DNA from: Avena insularis
Taxonomy: Eukaryota; Streptophyta; Magnoliopsida; Poales; Poaceae
DNA length: 64,000 nucleotides
Reading direction: 5' to 3'
NCBI GenBank assembly: GCA_023614405.1
Contig: CM042684.1
Coordinates: 202,622,941 to 202,686,940, forward strand
Shown: positions 34,801 through 49,409 of the stretch, in pieces
How the letters are laid out: each line of letters starts with the position of its first letter
How positions within the stretch are numbered: position 1 is the stretch's first letter
Program-made: the position numbers and the translations under genes
The notes under the pieces: model-generated
Told to the model about the DNA's origin: nothing
Databases searched by the model: none
The model's input: only the letters and a program-made list of their open reading frames with translations

Positions 34801-37800
34801 TGTGGTTCATGAAAAGAACACACATCCAATGAACTCTGGTGGATCCATATGTGGTTTTTGAGAGGAACACACATGCAATGACTCTAGTTATGGTTTGTGA
34901 AAAGAACACACATGCAATCACACTGGTGTATCCATAAGTGGTTTATGAGAAGAACACACATCCAATGACACTGGTGGATCCATGTGTGGTTTGTGAGAAG
35001 AACACACATGCAATGAACTCTGGTGGATCCATATGTGGTCTGTGGAAAGAACAGACATGTAATAACACTAGCTATGGTTAATGAAAAGAACAGACATGCA
35101 ATGACTCTGATGGATCCATATGTGGTTTGTGAAAAGAACACACATGCAATGACTCTAGTTGTGGTTCATGAAAAGAACACACATGCAATGACATTGGTGG
35201 ATCCATGTGGTTTGTGAGAAGAACACACATGCAATTACTCTAGCTGTGGTTATTGAAAAGAACACACATGCAATGAAATTGGTGGATCCATATGTGGTTT
35301 GTGAAAAGAACAAACATGCAATGAACTATGGTGGATCCATATGTGGTTTGTGAGAAGATCACACATCCAATGACACTGGTTGTGGTTCATGAAAAGAACA
35401 CACATCCAATGAAACTAGTGGATCCTTATGTGGTTTGTGAAAAGAACAAACGTGCAATTATTCTAGTGGATCCACATGTGGTTTGTGAAAAGTACACACA
35501 TGCAATGACACTGGTGGATCAATGTGGTTTGTGAGAATAACAGACATGCAATGAACTCTGGTGGATCCATTTATGGTTTGTGAGAAGAACACACAGGAAA
35601 TGATAATGGGTGTGGTTCATGAAAAGAACACACATCCAATGACACTAGTGGATCAATGTGGTTTGTGAGAATAACAGACATGCAATCAACTCTGGTGGAT
35701 CCATTTGTGGTTTGTGAGAAGAACACAGATGCAATGATAATGGGTGTGGTTCATGAAAAGAACACACATCCAATGAAACTGGTGGATCCATGTGTGGTTT
35801 GTGAAAAGAACAAACATGCAATGAACTCTGGTGGATCCATATGTGGTTTGTGAGAAGATCACACATCCAATGAAACTGGTTGTGGTTCATGAAAAGAACA
35901 CACATCCAATGAAACTGGTGGATCCTTATGTGGTTTGTGAAAAGAACAAACGTGCAATCATTTTCGTGGATCCACATGTGGTTTGTGAAAAGTACACACA
36001 TGCAATGACACTGGTGGATAAATGTGGTTTGAGATAATAACAGACATGCAATGAACTCTGGTGGATCCATTTGTGGTTTGTGAGAAGAACACACATGCAA
36101 TGATAATGGGTGTTGTTAACGAAAATAACACACATCCATTGACACTGGTGGATCCATGTGTGGTTTGTGAGAAGAACACACATGCAAAACACACATGCAA
36201 TGACACTGGTGGATCTATATGTGGTATGTGGAAAGAACAGACATGCAACGACACTAGCTATGGTTAATGAAAAGAACAGACATGCAATGACTCTGATGGA
36301 TCCATATGTGGTTTGTAAAAACAACACACATACAATGACTCTAGTTGTGGTTAATGAAAAGAACACACATGCAATGACTCTAGTGGATCCATGTGGGTTG
36401 TGAAAAGAACACCCATGCAATGACTCTAGCTATGGTTAATAAAAAGAACACACATGAAATGACACAGGTGGATCCATATGTGGTTTGTGAAAAGAACAAA
36501 CATGCAATGAACTCTGGTGGATCCATTTGTAGTTTGTGAGAGGAATACACATGCAATGACACTGGTTGTGCTTCATGAAAAGAACACACATCAAATGACA
36601 CTGGTGGATCCTTATGTGGTTTGTGAAAAGAACACACATGCAATGACTCTAGTGGCTCCACATGTGGTTTTTGAAAAGAACAAACATGCAATGACACTGG
36701 TGGATCAATGTGGTCTGTGAGAATAACAAACATGCAATGAACTCTGGTGGATCCATATCTGGTTTGTGAGAAGAACACACATGCAATGACACTGGGTGTG
36801 GTTCATGAAAAGAACACACATCCAATGACACTGGTGGATCCTTATGTGGTTTGTGAAAAGAACACGCATGCAATGACTCTAGATGTGGTTTGTGAGAAGA
36901 ACACACATCCAATGACACTAGTGGATCCATATGTGGTTTGTGAGAAGAACACACATCCAATGACACTAGTGGATCCATATGTGGTTTGTGAGAAGATAAC
37001 ACATGCAATGGCACTCGGTGTGGTTCATGAAAAGAACACACATCTAATGAACTCTGGTGGATCCATATGTGGTTTGTGAGAGGAACATACATGCAATGAC
37101 TATAGTTGTGGTTTGTGAAAAGAACACACATGCAATCACACTAGTGGATCCATATGTGGTTTATGAGAAGAACACACATCCAATGACACTGGTGGGTCCA
37201 TGTGCGGTTTGTGAGAAGAACACACATGCAATGACACAATGCAATGAACTCTGGTGGATCCATATGTGGTTTGTGGAAAGAACAGGCATGCAATGACACT
37301 AGCTGTGGTTAATGAAAATAACAGACATGCAATGACTCTGATGGATCCATATGTGGTTTGTGAAAAGAACACACATGCAATGACTCTAGCTGTGGTTCAT
37401 GAAAAGAAAATGCAATGACATTGGTGGATCCATGTGGTTTGTGAGAATAACACACATGCAATTACTCTAGCTATGGTTATTGAAAAGAACACACATGCAA
37501 TCACACTGGTGGATCCATAAGTGGTTTATGAGAAGAACACACATCCAATGACACTGGTGGATCCATGTGTGGTTTGTGAGAAGAACACACATGCAATGAA
37601 CTCTGGTTGTGGTTCATGAAAAGAACACACATCCAATGAAACTGGTGGATCCTTATGTGGTTTGTGAAAAGAACAAATGTGCAATCATTCTAGTGGACCC
37701 ACATGTGGTTTGGGGAAAAGTACACACATGCAATGACACTGGTGGATCAATGTGGTTTGTGAGAATAACAGACATGCAATGAACTCTGGTGGATCCATTT

Positions 37801-38120
37801 GTGGTTTCTGAGAAGAACACACATGCAATGATAATGGGTGTGGTTCATGAAAAGAACACACATCCAATGACACTAGTGGATCAATGTAGTTTGTGAGAAT
37901 AACAGACATGCAATGAACACTGGTGGATCCATTTGTGGTTTGTGAAAAGAACACACATGCAATGACAGTGGTGGATCCATGTGTGGTTTGTGGAAAGAAC
38001 ACACATGCAATGACTCTAGTGGTTGATACATGTGTGGTTTGTGAAAAGAACACACATGCAATGAACACTGCTTGATCCATGTGTGGTGTTGGAAAGAACA
38101 CACATGCAATGACTCTAGTG

Positions 38121-40420
38121 CTAGTTTTAGTATAAGAACACACATGCAATGACTCTAGTGGGTCCACATGTGGTTTGTGAAAAGAACACACATGCAATGG
38201 CCACTGGTTGATCCATAAGTGGTTTGTGGAAAAGAACACACATGCAATGACTCTGGTCGGTCCATATGTTGTTTGTGGAAAGAACACACATGTAGTGACC
38301 ACTGGATGATCCGTGTGTGGTTTGTGAGAAGAACACACATGCAATGCCACTGGTTGATCCATGTGTGGTTTGTGCAAAGAACACACATGCAATGCCACTG
38401 GTTGATCCATGTGTGGTTTGTGGATAGAACACACATGCAATGACTCTAGTGCTAGTTTTAGTATAAGAACACACATGGAATGACCACTTGTTGATCCATG
38501 TGTGGTTTGTGAAAAGTACACGTATGCAATGGCAGTGGTGGATCCATATGTTGTTTGTGAAAAGAACACATATGAAATGACTAGTGGTTGATCCATAAGT
38601 GGTTTGTGGAAAAGAACACACATGCAATAAACACTGGTTGATCCATATGTGGTTTGTGAAAAGAACACACATGAAGTGACCACTGGTGGATCCATATGTT
38701 GTTTGAGAAGACAACACACATGCAATGAACACTGCTTGATCCATGTGTGGTTTGTGGAAAGAACACACATGCAATGACTCTAGTGCTAGTTTTAGTATAA
38801 GAACAGACATGCAATGACTCTAATGGATCCATATGTGGTTTGTGAAAAGAACACACATGCAATGACCACTTGTTGATCCATGTGTGGTTTGTGGAAAGAA
38901 CACACATGCAATGATAGTGGTGGATCCATGTGTGGTTTGTGGAAAGAACACACATGCAATGACTCTAGTGGTTGATCCATGTGTGGTTTGTGGAAAGAAC
39001 ACACATGGAATGACTCTAGTGGATGATCCATGTGTGGTTTGTGGAAATAACACACATGCAATGACTCTAGTGGTTGATACATGTGTGGTTTGTGGAAATA
39101 ACACACATGCAATGCCATCGGTTGATCCATAAGTGGTTTGTGGAAAAGAACACACATGCAATGACAACTGGTTGATCCATAAGTGGTTTGTTGAAAGAAC
39201 ACACATGCAATGAACACTGGTGGATCCATAAGTGGTTTATAGAAAGAACACGCATGCAATGACTCTAGTGCTAGTTTTAGTATAAGAACACACATGCACT
39301 GACCACTTGTTGATCCATGTGTGGTTTGTGGAAAGAAAACACATGCAATGACACTGGTTGATCCATGTGTGGTTTGTGGAAAGAACACACATGCAATGAC
39401 TCTGGTTGGCCCATATGTGGTTTGTGGAAAGAACACACATGCAGTGACCACTGGTTGATCCATGTGTGGTTTGTGAAATGAACACACATGCAATTCCACT
39501 GGTTGTTCCATGTGTGGTTTGTGGAAAGAACACACAGGCAATGCCACTGGTTGATCCATGTGTGGTTTGTGGATAGAACACACATGCAATGACTCTAGTG
39601 CTAGTTTTAGTATAAGAACACACATGCAATGACCACTTGTTAATCCATGTGTGGTTTGTGAAAAGAACACACATGCAATGACAGTGGTGGATCTTTATGT
39701 TGTTTGTGAAAAGAACACACATGCAATGACCACTGGTTAATCCATAAGTGGTTTGTGGAAAAGAACACACATGCAATAAACACTGGTTGATCCATATGTG
39801 GTTTGTGAAAAGAACACACATGAAGTGAGCACTGGTGGATCCATATGTTGTTTGTGAAGACAACACACATGCAATGAACACTGCTTGATCCATGTGTGGT
39901 TTGTGGAAAGAACACACATGCAATGACTCTAGTGCTATTTTTACTATAAGAATAGACATGCAATGACTCTAATGGATCCATATGTGGTTTGTGAAAAGAA
40001 CACACATGCAATGACCACTTGTTGATCCATGTGTGGTTTGTGGAAAGAACACACATGCAATGACAGTGGTGGATCCATGTGTGGTTTGTGGAAAGAACAC
40101 ACATGCAATGACTCTAGTGGTTGATCCATGTGTGGTTTGTGGAAAGAACACACATGGAATGACTCTAGCGGTTGATCCATCTGTGGTTTGTGGAAATAAG
40201 ACACATGCAATGACTCTAGTGGTTGATCCATGTGTGGTTTGTGGAAATAACACACATGCAATGCCACCGGCTGATCCATAAGTGGTTTGTGGAAAAGAAC
40301 ACACATGCAATGACAACTGGTTGATCCATAAGTGGTTTGTGGAAACAACACACATGCAATGAACACTGGTGGATCCATAAGTGGTTTGTGGAAAGAACAC
40401 ACAAGCAATGACTCTAGTGC
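38121..40420. repeat. Higher-order repeat of about 1,150 bp marked by a truncated monomer
   Basis: A shortened monomer in which the usual GATCCATGTGTGG part is replaced by CTAGTTTTAGTATAAG occurs at 38121, 38452, 38786, 39271, 39601, 39935 (CTATTTTTAC variant) and 40420 (CTGGTTTTAG variant). Spacings are 331, 334, 485, then 330, 334, 485, so the pattern repeats every 1,150 then 1,149 bp. The 334/482 part recurs at 41477, 41811 and 42293. These intervals contain about 6.5, 6.5 and 9.5 monomers. Confidence 0.85.
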
Positions 40421-41160
40421 TGGTTTTAGTATAAGAACACACATGCAATGACCACTTGTTGATCCATGTGTGGTTTGTGGAAAGAACACACATGCAATGA
40501 CACTGGTTGATCCATGTGTGGTTTGTGGAAATAACACACATGCAATGACTCTAGTGGTTGAATCATGTGTGGTTTGTGGAAATAACACACATTGTGTGGT
40601 TTGTGGAAATAACACACATGCAATGACTCTAATGGATCCATAAGTGGTTTGTGGAATAGAACATACATGCAATGACCACTGGTTGATCCATGTGTGGTTT
40701 GTGGAAAGAACACACATGCAATGACCACTGGTTGATCCATATGTGGTTTGTGGAAAAGAACACACATGCAATGACCACTGGGTTATCCATATGTGGTTTG
40801 TGAAAAGAACACACATGCAATGACAATGGTGGATCCATGCGTGGTTTGTGGAAAGAACACACATGCAATGACTCTAGTGGTTGATCCATGTGTGGTTTGT
40901 GGAAATAACACACATTCAATGACTCTAGTGGTTGATCCATGGGTGGTTTGTGGAAATAACACACATGCAATGACTCTAGTGGTTGATCCATGTGTGGTTT
41001 GTGGAAAGAACACACATGCAGTGACTCTAGTGGTTGATCCATGTGTGCTTTGTGGAAAGAACACACATGAAGTGACTCTAGTGGTTGATCCATGTGAGGT
41101 TTGTGGAAAGAACACACATGCAATGACTCTAGTGGTTGATCCAATATGAGGTTTGTGGAA
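39237..41160. repeat. Type B segment with copies 7.3 kb and 10.4 kb downstream
   Basis: The variant order of about 39,237-40,767 recurs near 46,540-48,070 at a distance of 7,303 bp, and that of about 39,640-41,150 recurs near 50,089-51,600 at 10,449 bp. Rare variants (for example the CCATGGGTGGTTTG and GTGTGCTTTGTGG monomers near 40,940 and 41,040) keep order and spacing. These are block copies within the array, not random monomer similarity. Confidence 0.8.
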
Positions 41161-44100
41161 AGAACACACATGCAATGACACTACTTGATCCATGTGTGGT
41201 TTGTGGAAAGAACACACATGCAATGGCTACTGGTTGATCCATAAGTGTTTGTGGAAAAGAACACACATGCAATGACTCTGGTTGGTCCATATGTGGTTTG
41301 TGGAAAGAACACATATGCAGCGACCACTGGTTGATCCATGTGTGGTTTGTGAAAAGAACACACGTGCAATGCCACTGGTTGATCCATGTGTGGTTTATGG
41401 AAAGAACACACAGGCAATGCCACTGGTTGATCCATGTGTGGTTTCTGGATAGAACACACATGCAATGACTCTAGTGCTAGTTTTAGTATAAGAACACACA
41501 TGCAATGACCACTTGTTGATCCATGTGTGGTTTTTGAAAAGAACACACATGCAATGACAATGGCGGATCTATATGTTGTTTGTGAAAAGAACACACATGC
41601 AATGACCACTGGTTGATCCATAAGTGGTTTGTGGATAAGAACACACATGCAATAAACACTAGTTGATCCATCTGTGGTTTGTGAAAAGAACACACATGCA
41701 GTGACCACTGGTGGGTCCATATGTTGTTTGTGAAAAGAACACACATGTAATGAACACTGCTTGATCCATGTGTGGTTTGTGGAAAGAACACACATGCAAT
41801 GACACTAGTGCTAGTTTTAGTATAAGAACACACATGCAATGACTCTAATGGATCCATATGTGGTTTGTGAAAAGAACACACATGCAATGACCACTTGTTG
41901 ATCCATGTGTGGTTTGTGGAAAGAACACACATGCAATGACAGTGGTGGATCCATGTGTGGTTTGTGGAAAGAACACAAATGCAATGACTCTAGTGGTTGA
42001 TCCATGCGTGGTTTGTGGAAATAACACACATGCAATGACTCTAGTGGTTGATCCATGTGTGGTTTGTGGAAATAACACACATGCAGTGACCACTGGTTAA
42101 TCCATGTGTGGTTTGTGAAAAGAACACACATGCAATGCCACTGGTTGATCCATAAGTGGAATGTGGAAAAGAACAGACATGCAATGACCACTGGTTGATC
42201 CATAGTGGTTTGTGGAAAGAACACACATGCAATGAACACTGGTGGATCCATAAGTGGTTTGTGGAAAGAACACACACGCAATGACTCTAGTGCTGGTTTT
42301 AGTATAATAACACACATGCAATGACCACTTGTTGATCTATGTGTGGTTTGTGGAAAGAACACACATGCAATGACACTGGTTGATCCATGTGTGGTTTGTG
42401 GAAAGAACACACATGCAATGACTCTAGTGGTTGATCCATGTGTGGTTTATGGAAATAGCACACATGCAATGACTCTAGTGGTTGAATCATGAGTGGCTTG
42501 TGGAAATAACACACATTGTGTGGTTTGTGGAAATAACGCACATGCAATGACTCTAATGGATCCATAAGTGGTTTGTGGAAAAGAACACACATGAAATGAC
42601 CACTGGTTGATCCATATGTGGTTTGTGCAAAGAACACACATGCAATGACACTGGTTGATCCATGTGTGGTTTGTGGAAAAGAACACACATGCAATGACCA
42701 CTGGTTGATACATGTGTGGTTTGTGGAAAGAACACACATGCAATGACCACTGGTTGATCCATATGTGGTTTGTGGAAAAGAACACACATGCAATGACCAC
42801 TAGTTGATCCATATGTGGTTCGTGGAAAGAGCACACATGCAATGACCACTGGTTGATCCATGTGTGGTTTGTGAAAAAACACACATGCAATGACTCTAGT
42901 GCTAGTTTTAGTATAAGAACAGACATGCAATGACCACTGGTTGATCCATATGTGGTTTTTGGAAAAGAACACACATGCAATGAACACTGGTGGATCCATG
43001 TGTGGTTTGTGGAAAAGAACACACATGCAATGACCACTAGTTGATCCATAAGTGGTTTGTGGAAAAGAACACACATGCAATGAACACTAGTTGATCCATA
43101 TGTGGTTTGTGAAAAGAACACACATGCAGTGACCACTGGTGGATCCATATGGTGTTTGTGAAAGGAACACACATGCAATGAACACTGCTTGATCCATGTG
43201 TGGTTTGTGGAAAGAACACACATGCAATGACTCTAGTGCTAGTTTTAGTATAAGAACACACATGCAATGACTCTAATGGATCCATATGTGGTTTGTGAAA
43301 AGAACACACATGCAATGACCACTTGTTGATCCATGTGTGGTTTGTGGAAAGAACACACATGCAATGACAGTGGTGGATCCATGTGTGGTTTGTGGAAAGA
43401 ACACACATGCAATGACTCTAGTGGTTGATCCATGTGTGGTTTGTGGAAATAACACACATGCAATGACTCTAGTGGTTGATCCATGTGTGGTTTGTGGAAA
43501 GAACACACATGCAGTGACTCTAGTGGTTGATTGATGTTTGTTTGTGGAAATAACACACATGTAATGACTCTAGTGGTTGATCCATGTGTGGTTTGTGGAA
43601 AGAACACACATGCAGTGACTCTTGTTGTTGATCCATGTGTGGTTTGTGGAAAGAACACACATGTAGTGACACTAGTGGTTGATCCATGTGTGGTTTGTGG
43701 AAAGAACACACATGCACTGACTCTAGTGGTTGATCCATATGTGGTTTGTGGAAAGACCACACATGCAATGACACTGCTTGATCCATGTGTGGTTTGTGGA
43801 AAGAACACACATGCAATGAACACTGGTGGATCCATAAGTGGTTTGTGGAAAGAACACACATGCAATGACTCTAGTGGTTGATCCATGTGTGGTTTATGGA
43901 AATAGCACACATGCAATGACTCTAGTGGTTGAATCATGAGTAGTTTGTGGAAATAACACACATTGTGTGGTTTGTGGAAATAACGCACATGCAATGACTC
44001 TAATGGATCCATAAGTGGTTTGTGGAAAAGAACACACATGAAATGAGCTCTGGTTGATCCATATGTGATTTGTGCAAAGAACATACATGCAATGACACTG

Positions 44101-47100
44101 GTTGATCCATGTGTGGTTTGTGGAAAAGAACACACATGCAATGACCACTGGTTGATCCATGTGTGGTTTGTGGAAAGAACACACATGCAATGACCACTGG
44201 TTGATCTAGATGTGGTTTGTGGAAAAGAACACACATGCAATGACCACTAGTTGATCCATATGTGGTTCGTGGAAAGAGCACACATGCAATGACCACTAGT
44301 TGATCCATGTGTGGTTTGTGAAAAGAACACACATGCAATGACTCTAGTGCTAGTTTTAGTATAAGAACACACATGCAATGACCACTGGTTGATCCATATG
44401 TGGTTTTTGGAAAAGAACACACATGCAATGAACACTGGTGGATCCATGTGTGGTTTGTGGAAAAGAACACACATGCAATGACCACTAGTTGATCCATAAG
44501 TGGTTTGTGGAAAAGAACACACATGCAGTGACCACTGGTGGATCCATATGTTGTTTGTGAAAAGAACACACATGCAATGAACACTGCTTGATCCATGTGT
44601 GGTTTGTGGAAAGAACACACATGCAATGACTCTAGTGCTAGTTTTAGTATAACAACACACATGCAATGACTCTAATGGATCCATATGTGGTTTGTGAAAA
44701 GAACACACATGCAATGACCACTTGTTGATCCATGTGTGGTTTGTGGAAAGAACACACATGCAATGACAGTGGTGGATCCATGTGTGGTTTGTGGAAAGAA
44801 CACACATGTAATGACTCTAGTGGTTGATCCATGCGTGGTTTGTGGAAATAACACACATGCAATGACTCTAGTGGTTGATCCATGTGTGGTTTCTGGAAAG
44901 AACACACATGCAGTGACTCTAGTGGTTGATCCAAGTGTGGTTTGTGGAAAGAACACACATGCAGTGACTCTTGTTGTTGATCCATGTGTGGTTTGTGGAA
45001 AGAACACACATGTAGTGACTCTAGTGGTTGATCCATGTGTGGTTTGTGGAAAGAACACACATGCACTAACTCTAGTGGTTGATCCATATGTGGTTTGTGG
45101 AAAGAACAGACATGCAATGACACTGCTTGATCCATGTGTGGTTTGTGGAAAGAACACACATGCAATGAACACTGGTGGATCCATAAGTGGTTTGAGGAAA
45201 GAACACACATGCAATGACTCTAGTGCTAGTTTTAGTATAACAACACACATGCAATGACTCTAGTGCTAGTTTTAGTATAACAACACACATGCAATGACTC
45301 TAATGGATCCATATGTGGTTTCTGAAAAGAACACACATGCAATGACCACTTGTTGATCCATGTGTGGTTTGCGGAAAGAACACACATGCAGTGACTCTAG
45401 TGGTTGATCCATGTGTTGTTTGTGGAAAGAACACACATGCAATGACTCTAGTGGTTGATCCATCTGTGGTTTGTGGAAAGAACACACATGCAATGACACT
45501 GGTTGATCCATGTGTGGTTTGTGGAAAAGAACACACATGCAATGACCACTGGTTGATCCATGTGTGGTTTGTGGAAAGAACACACATGCAATGACCACTG
45601 GTTGATCCATATGTGGTTTGTGGAAAATAACACACATGCAATGACCACTGGTCGATCCATATGTGGTTTGTGGAAAGAACACACATGGAATGACTCTAGT
45701 GCTAGTTTTAGTATAAGAACATACATGCAATGACCACTGGTTGATCCATATGTGGTTTTTGGAAAAGAACACACATGCAATGAACACTGTTGGATCCATG
45801 TGTGTTTTGTGGAAAAGAAAACACAGGCAATGACCACAGGTTGATCCATAAGTGGTTTGTTGAAAAGAACACACATGCAATGAAGACTGGTTGATCCATA
45901 TGTGGTTTGGGAAAAGAACACACATGCAGTGACCACTGGTGGATCCATATGTTGTTTGTGAAAAGAAAACACATGCAATGAACACTGCTTGATCCATGTG
46001 TGGTTCGTGGAAAGAACACACATGCAATGACTCTAGTGCTAGTTTTAGTATAAGAACACACATGCAATGACTCTAATGGATCCATATGTGGTTCGTGAAA
46101 AGAACACACATGCAATGACCACTTGTTGATCCATGTGTGGTTTGTGGAAAGAACACACATGCAATGACAGTGGTGGATCCATGTGTGGTTTGTGGAAAGA
46201 ACACACATGCAATGACTCTAGTGGTTGATACATGTGTGGTTTGTGAAAAGAAAACTCATGCAATGAACACCGCTTGATCCATGTGTGGTTTTGGAAAGAA
46301 CACACATGCAATGACTCTAGTGCTAGTTTTAGTATAAGAACACACATGCAATGACTCTAATGGATCCATATGTGGTTCGTGAAAAGAACACACATGCAAT
46401 GACCACTGGTTGATCCATGTGTGGTTTGTGGAAAGAACACACATGCAGTGACTCTAGTGGTTGATCCATGTGTGGTTTGTGGAAAGAACACACATGCAAT
46501 GACTCTCGTGGTTGATCCATGTGTGGTTTGTGGAAAGAACACACATGCACTGACTCTAGTGGTTGATCCATATGTGGTTTATGGAAAGAACACACATGCA
46601 ATGACACTGCTTGATCCATGTGTGGTTTGTGGAAAGAACACACATGCAATGGCCACTGGTTGATCCATAAGTGGTTTCTGGAAAAGAACACACATGCAAT
46701 GACTCTGGTTGGCCCATATGTGGTTTGTGGAAAGAACACACATGCAGTGACCACTGGTTGATCCATGTGTGGTTTGTGAAATGAACACACATGCAATGCC
46801 ACTGGTTGTTCCATGTGTGGTTTGTGGAAAGAACACACAGGCAATGCCACTGGTTGATCCATGTGTGGTTTGTGGATAGAACACACATGCAATGACTCTA
46901 GTGCTAGTTTTAGTATAAGAACACACATGCAATGACCACTTGTTAATCCATGTGTGGTTTGTGAAAAGAACACACATGCAATGACAGTGGTGGATCTTTA
47001 TGTTGTTTGTGAAAAGAACACACATGCAATGACCACTGGTTAATCCATAAGTGGTTTGTGGAAAAGAACACACATGCAATAAACACTGGTTGATCCATAT

Positions 47101-49409
47101 GTGGTTTGTGAAAAGAACACACATGAAGTGACCACTGGTGGATCAATATGTTGTTTGTGAAGACAACACACATGCAATGAACACTGCTTGATCCATGTGT
47201 GGTTTGTGGAAAGAACACACATGCAATGACTCTAGTGCTAGTTTTACTATAAGAACAGACATGCAATGACTCTAATGGATCCATATGTGGTTTGTGAAAA
47301 GAACACACATGCAATGACCACTTGTTGATCCATGTGTGGTTTGTGGAAAGAACACACATGCAATGACAGTGGTGGATCCATGTGTGGTTTGTGGAAAGAA
47401 CACACATGCAATGACTCTAGTGGTTGATCCATGTGTGGTTTAAGGAAAGAACACACATGGAATGACTCTAGTGGTTGATCCATGTGTGTTTTGTGGAAAT
47501 AACACACATGCAATTACTCTAGTGGTTGATCCATGTGTGGTTTGTGGAAATAACACACATGCAATGCCACCGGCTGATCCATAAGTGGTTTGTGGAAAAG
47601 AACACACATGCAATGACAACTGGTTGATCCATAAGTGGTTTGTGGAAAGAACACACATGCAATGAACACTGGTGGATCCGTAAGTGGTTTGTGGAAAGAA
47701 CACACAAGCAATAACTCTAGTGCTGGTTTTAGTATAAGAACACACATGCAATGACCACTTGTTGATCCATGTGTGGTTTGTGGAAAGAACACCCATGCAA
47801 TGACACTGGTTGATCCATGTGTGGTTTGTGGAAATAAAACACATGCAATAACTCTAGTGGTTGAATCATGTGTGGTTTGTGGAAATAACACACATTGTGT
47901 GGTTTGTGGAAATAACACACATGCAATGACTCTAATGGATCCATAAGTGGTTTGTGGAATAGAACACACATGCAATGACCACTGGTTGATCCATGTGTGG
48001 TTTGTGGAAAGAACACACATGCAATGACCACTGGTTGATCCATATGTGGTTTGTGGAAAAGAACACACATGCAATGGCCACTGGTTGATCCATATGTGGT
48101 TTGTGGAAAGAACACACATGCAATGACACTACTTGATCCATGTGTGGTTTGTGGAAAGAACACACATGCAATGGCCACTGGTTGATCCATAAGTGTTTGT
48201 GGAAAAGAACACACATGCAATGACTCTGGTTGGTCCATATGTGTTTGTGGAAAGAACACATATGCAGTGACCACTGGTTGATCCATGTGTGGTTTGTGAA
48301 AAGAACACACGTGCAATGCCACTGGTTGATCCATGTGTGGTTTGTGGAAAGAACACACAGGCAATGCCACTGGTTGATCCATGTGTGGTTTCTGGATAGA
48401 ACACACATGCAATGACTCTAGTGCTAGTTTTAGTATAAGAACACACATGCAATGACCACTTGTTGATCCATGTGTGGTTTTTGAAAAGAACACACTTGCA
48501 ATGACAATGGCGGATCTATATGTTGTTTGTGAAAAGAACACACATGCAATGACCACTGGTTGATCCATAAGTGGTTTGTGGAAAAGAACACACATGCAAT
48601 AAACACTAGTGGATCCATCTGTGGTTTGTGAAAAGAACACACATGCAGTGACCACTGGTGGATCCATATGTTGTTTGTGAAAAGAACACACATGTAATGA
48701 ACACTGCTTGATCCATGTGTGGTTTGTGGAAAGAACACACATGCAATGACTCTAGTGCCAGTTTTAGTATAAGAACACACATGCAATGACTCTAATGGAT
48801 CCATATGTGGTTTATGAAAAGAACACACATGCAATGACCACTTGTTGATCCATGTGTGGTTTGTGGAAAGAACACACATGCAATGACCACTTGTTGATCC
48901 ATATGTGGTTTGTGGAAAAGAACACACATGCAATGATCACTGGTTGATCCATATGTGGTTTGTGGAAACAACACACATGCAATGACCACTGGTTGATCCA
49001 TAAGTGGAATGTGGAAAAGAACAGACATGCAATGACCACTGGTTGATCCATAGTGGTTTGTGGAAAGAACACACATGCAATGAACACTGGTGGATCCATA
49101 AGTGGTTTGTGGAAAGAACACACACGCAATGACTCTAGTGCTGGTTTTAGTATAATAACACACATGCAATGACCACTTGTTGATCCATGTGTGGTTTGTG
49201 GAAAGAACACACATGCAATGACAGTGGTGGATCCATGTGTGGTTTGTGGAAAGAACACAAATGCAATGACTCTAGTGGTTGATCCATGCGTGGTTTGTGG
49301 AAATAACACACATGCAATGACTCTAGTGGTTGATCCATGGGTGGTTTGTGGAAATAACACACATGCAGTGACCACTGGTTGATCCATGTGTGGTTTGTGA
49401 AAAGAACAC

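Larger units (their letters stand above)
26040..37950. repeat. Satellite array, type A monomers, right part (about 250 copies)
   Basis: Continuation of the 48-bp GGATCC-containing array after the gypsy insertion. Recurrent variants are the 39-bp form, a 46-bp form reading GGATCCATGTGG (two bases lost), forms with GAATAACAGACATGCAATGA, and a double form (ATGCAAAACACACATGCAATG). These variants recur in fixed order, so the array is made of higher-order blocks. Local copies about 503 bp apart are visible between about 35,300 and 36,130. Short frames of the VCEKNTHAMTL type appear on the plus strand and PHMDPPVSLHVC on the minus strand; I see no start, splice or domain evidence for a gene. Confidence 0.95.

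Noticed and set aside
26040..37950. CRISPR-like array
   Set aside because: Units are contiguous repeats without unique spacers, and the genome is a plant nuclear one.
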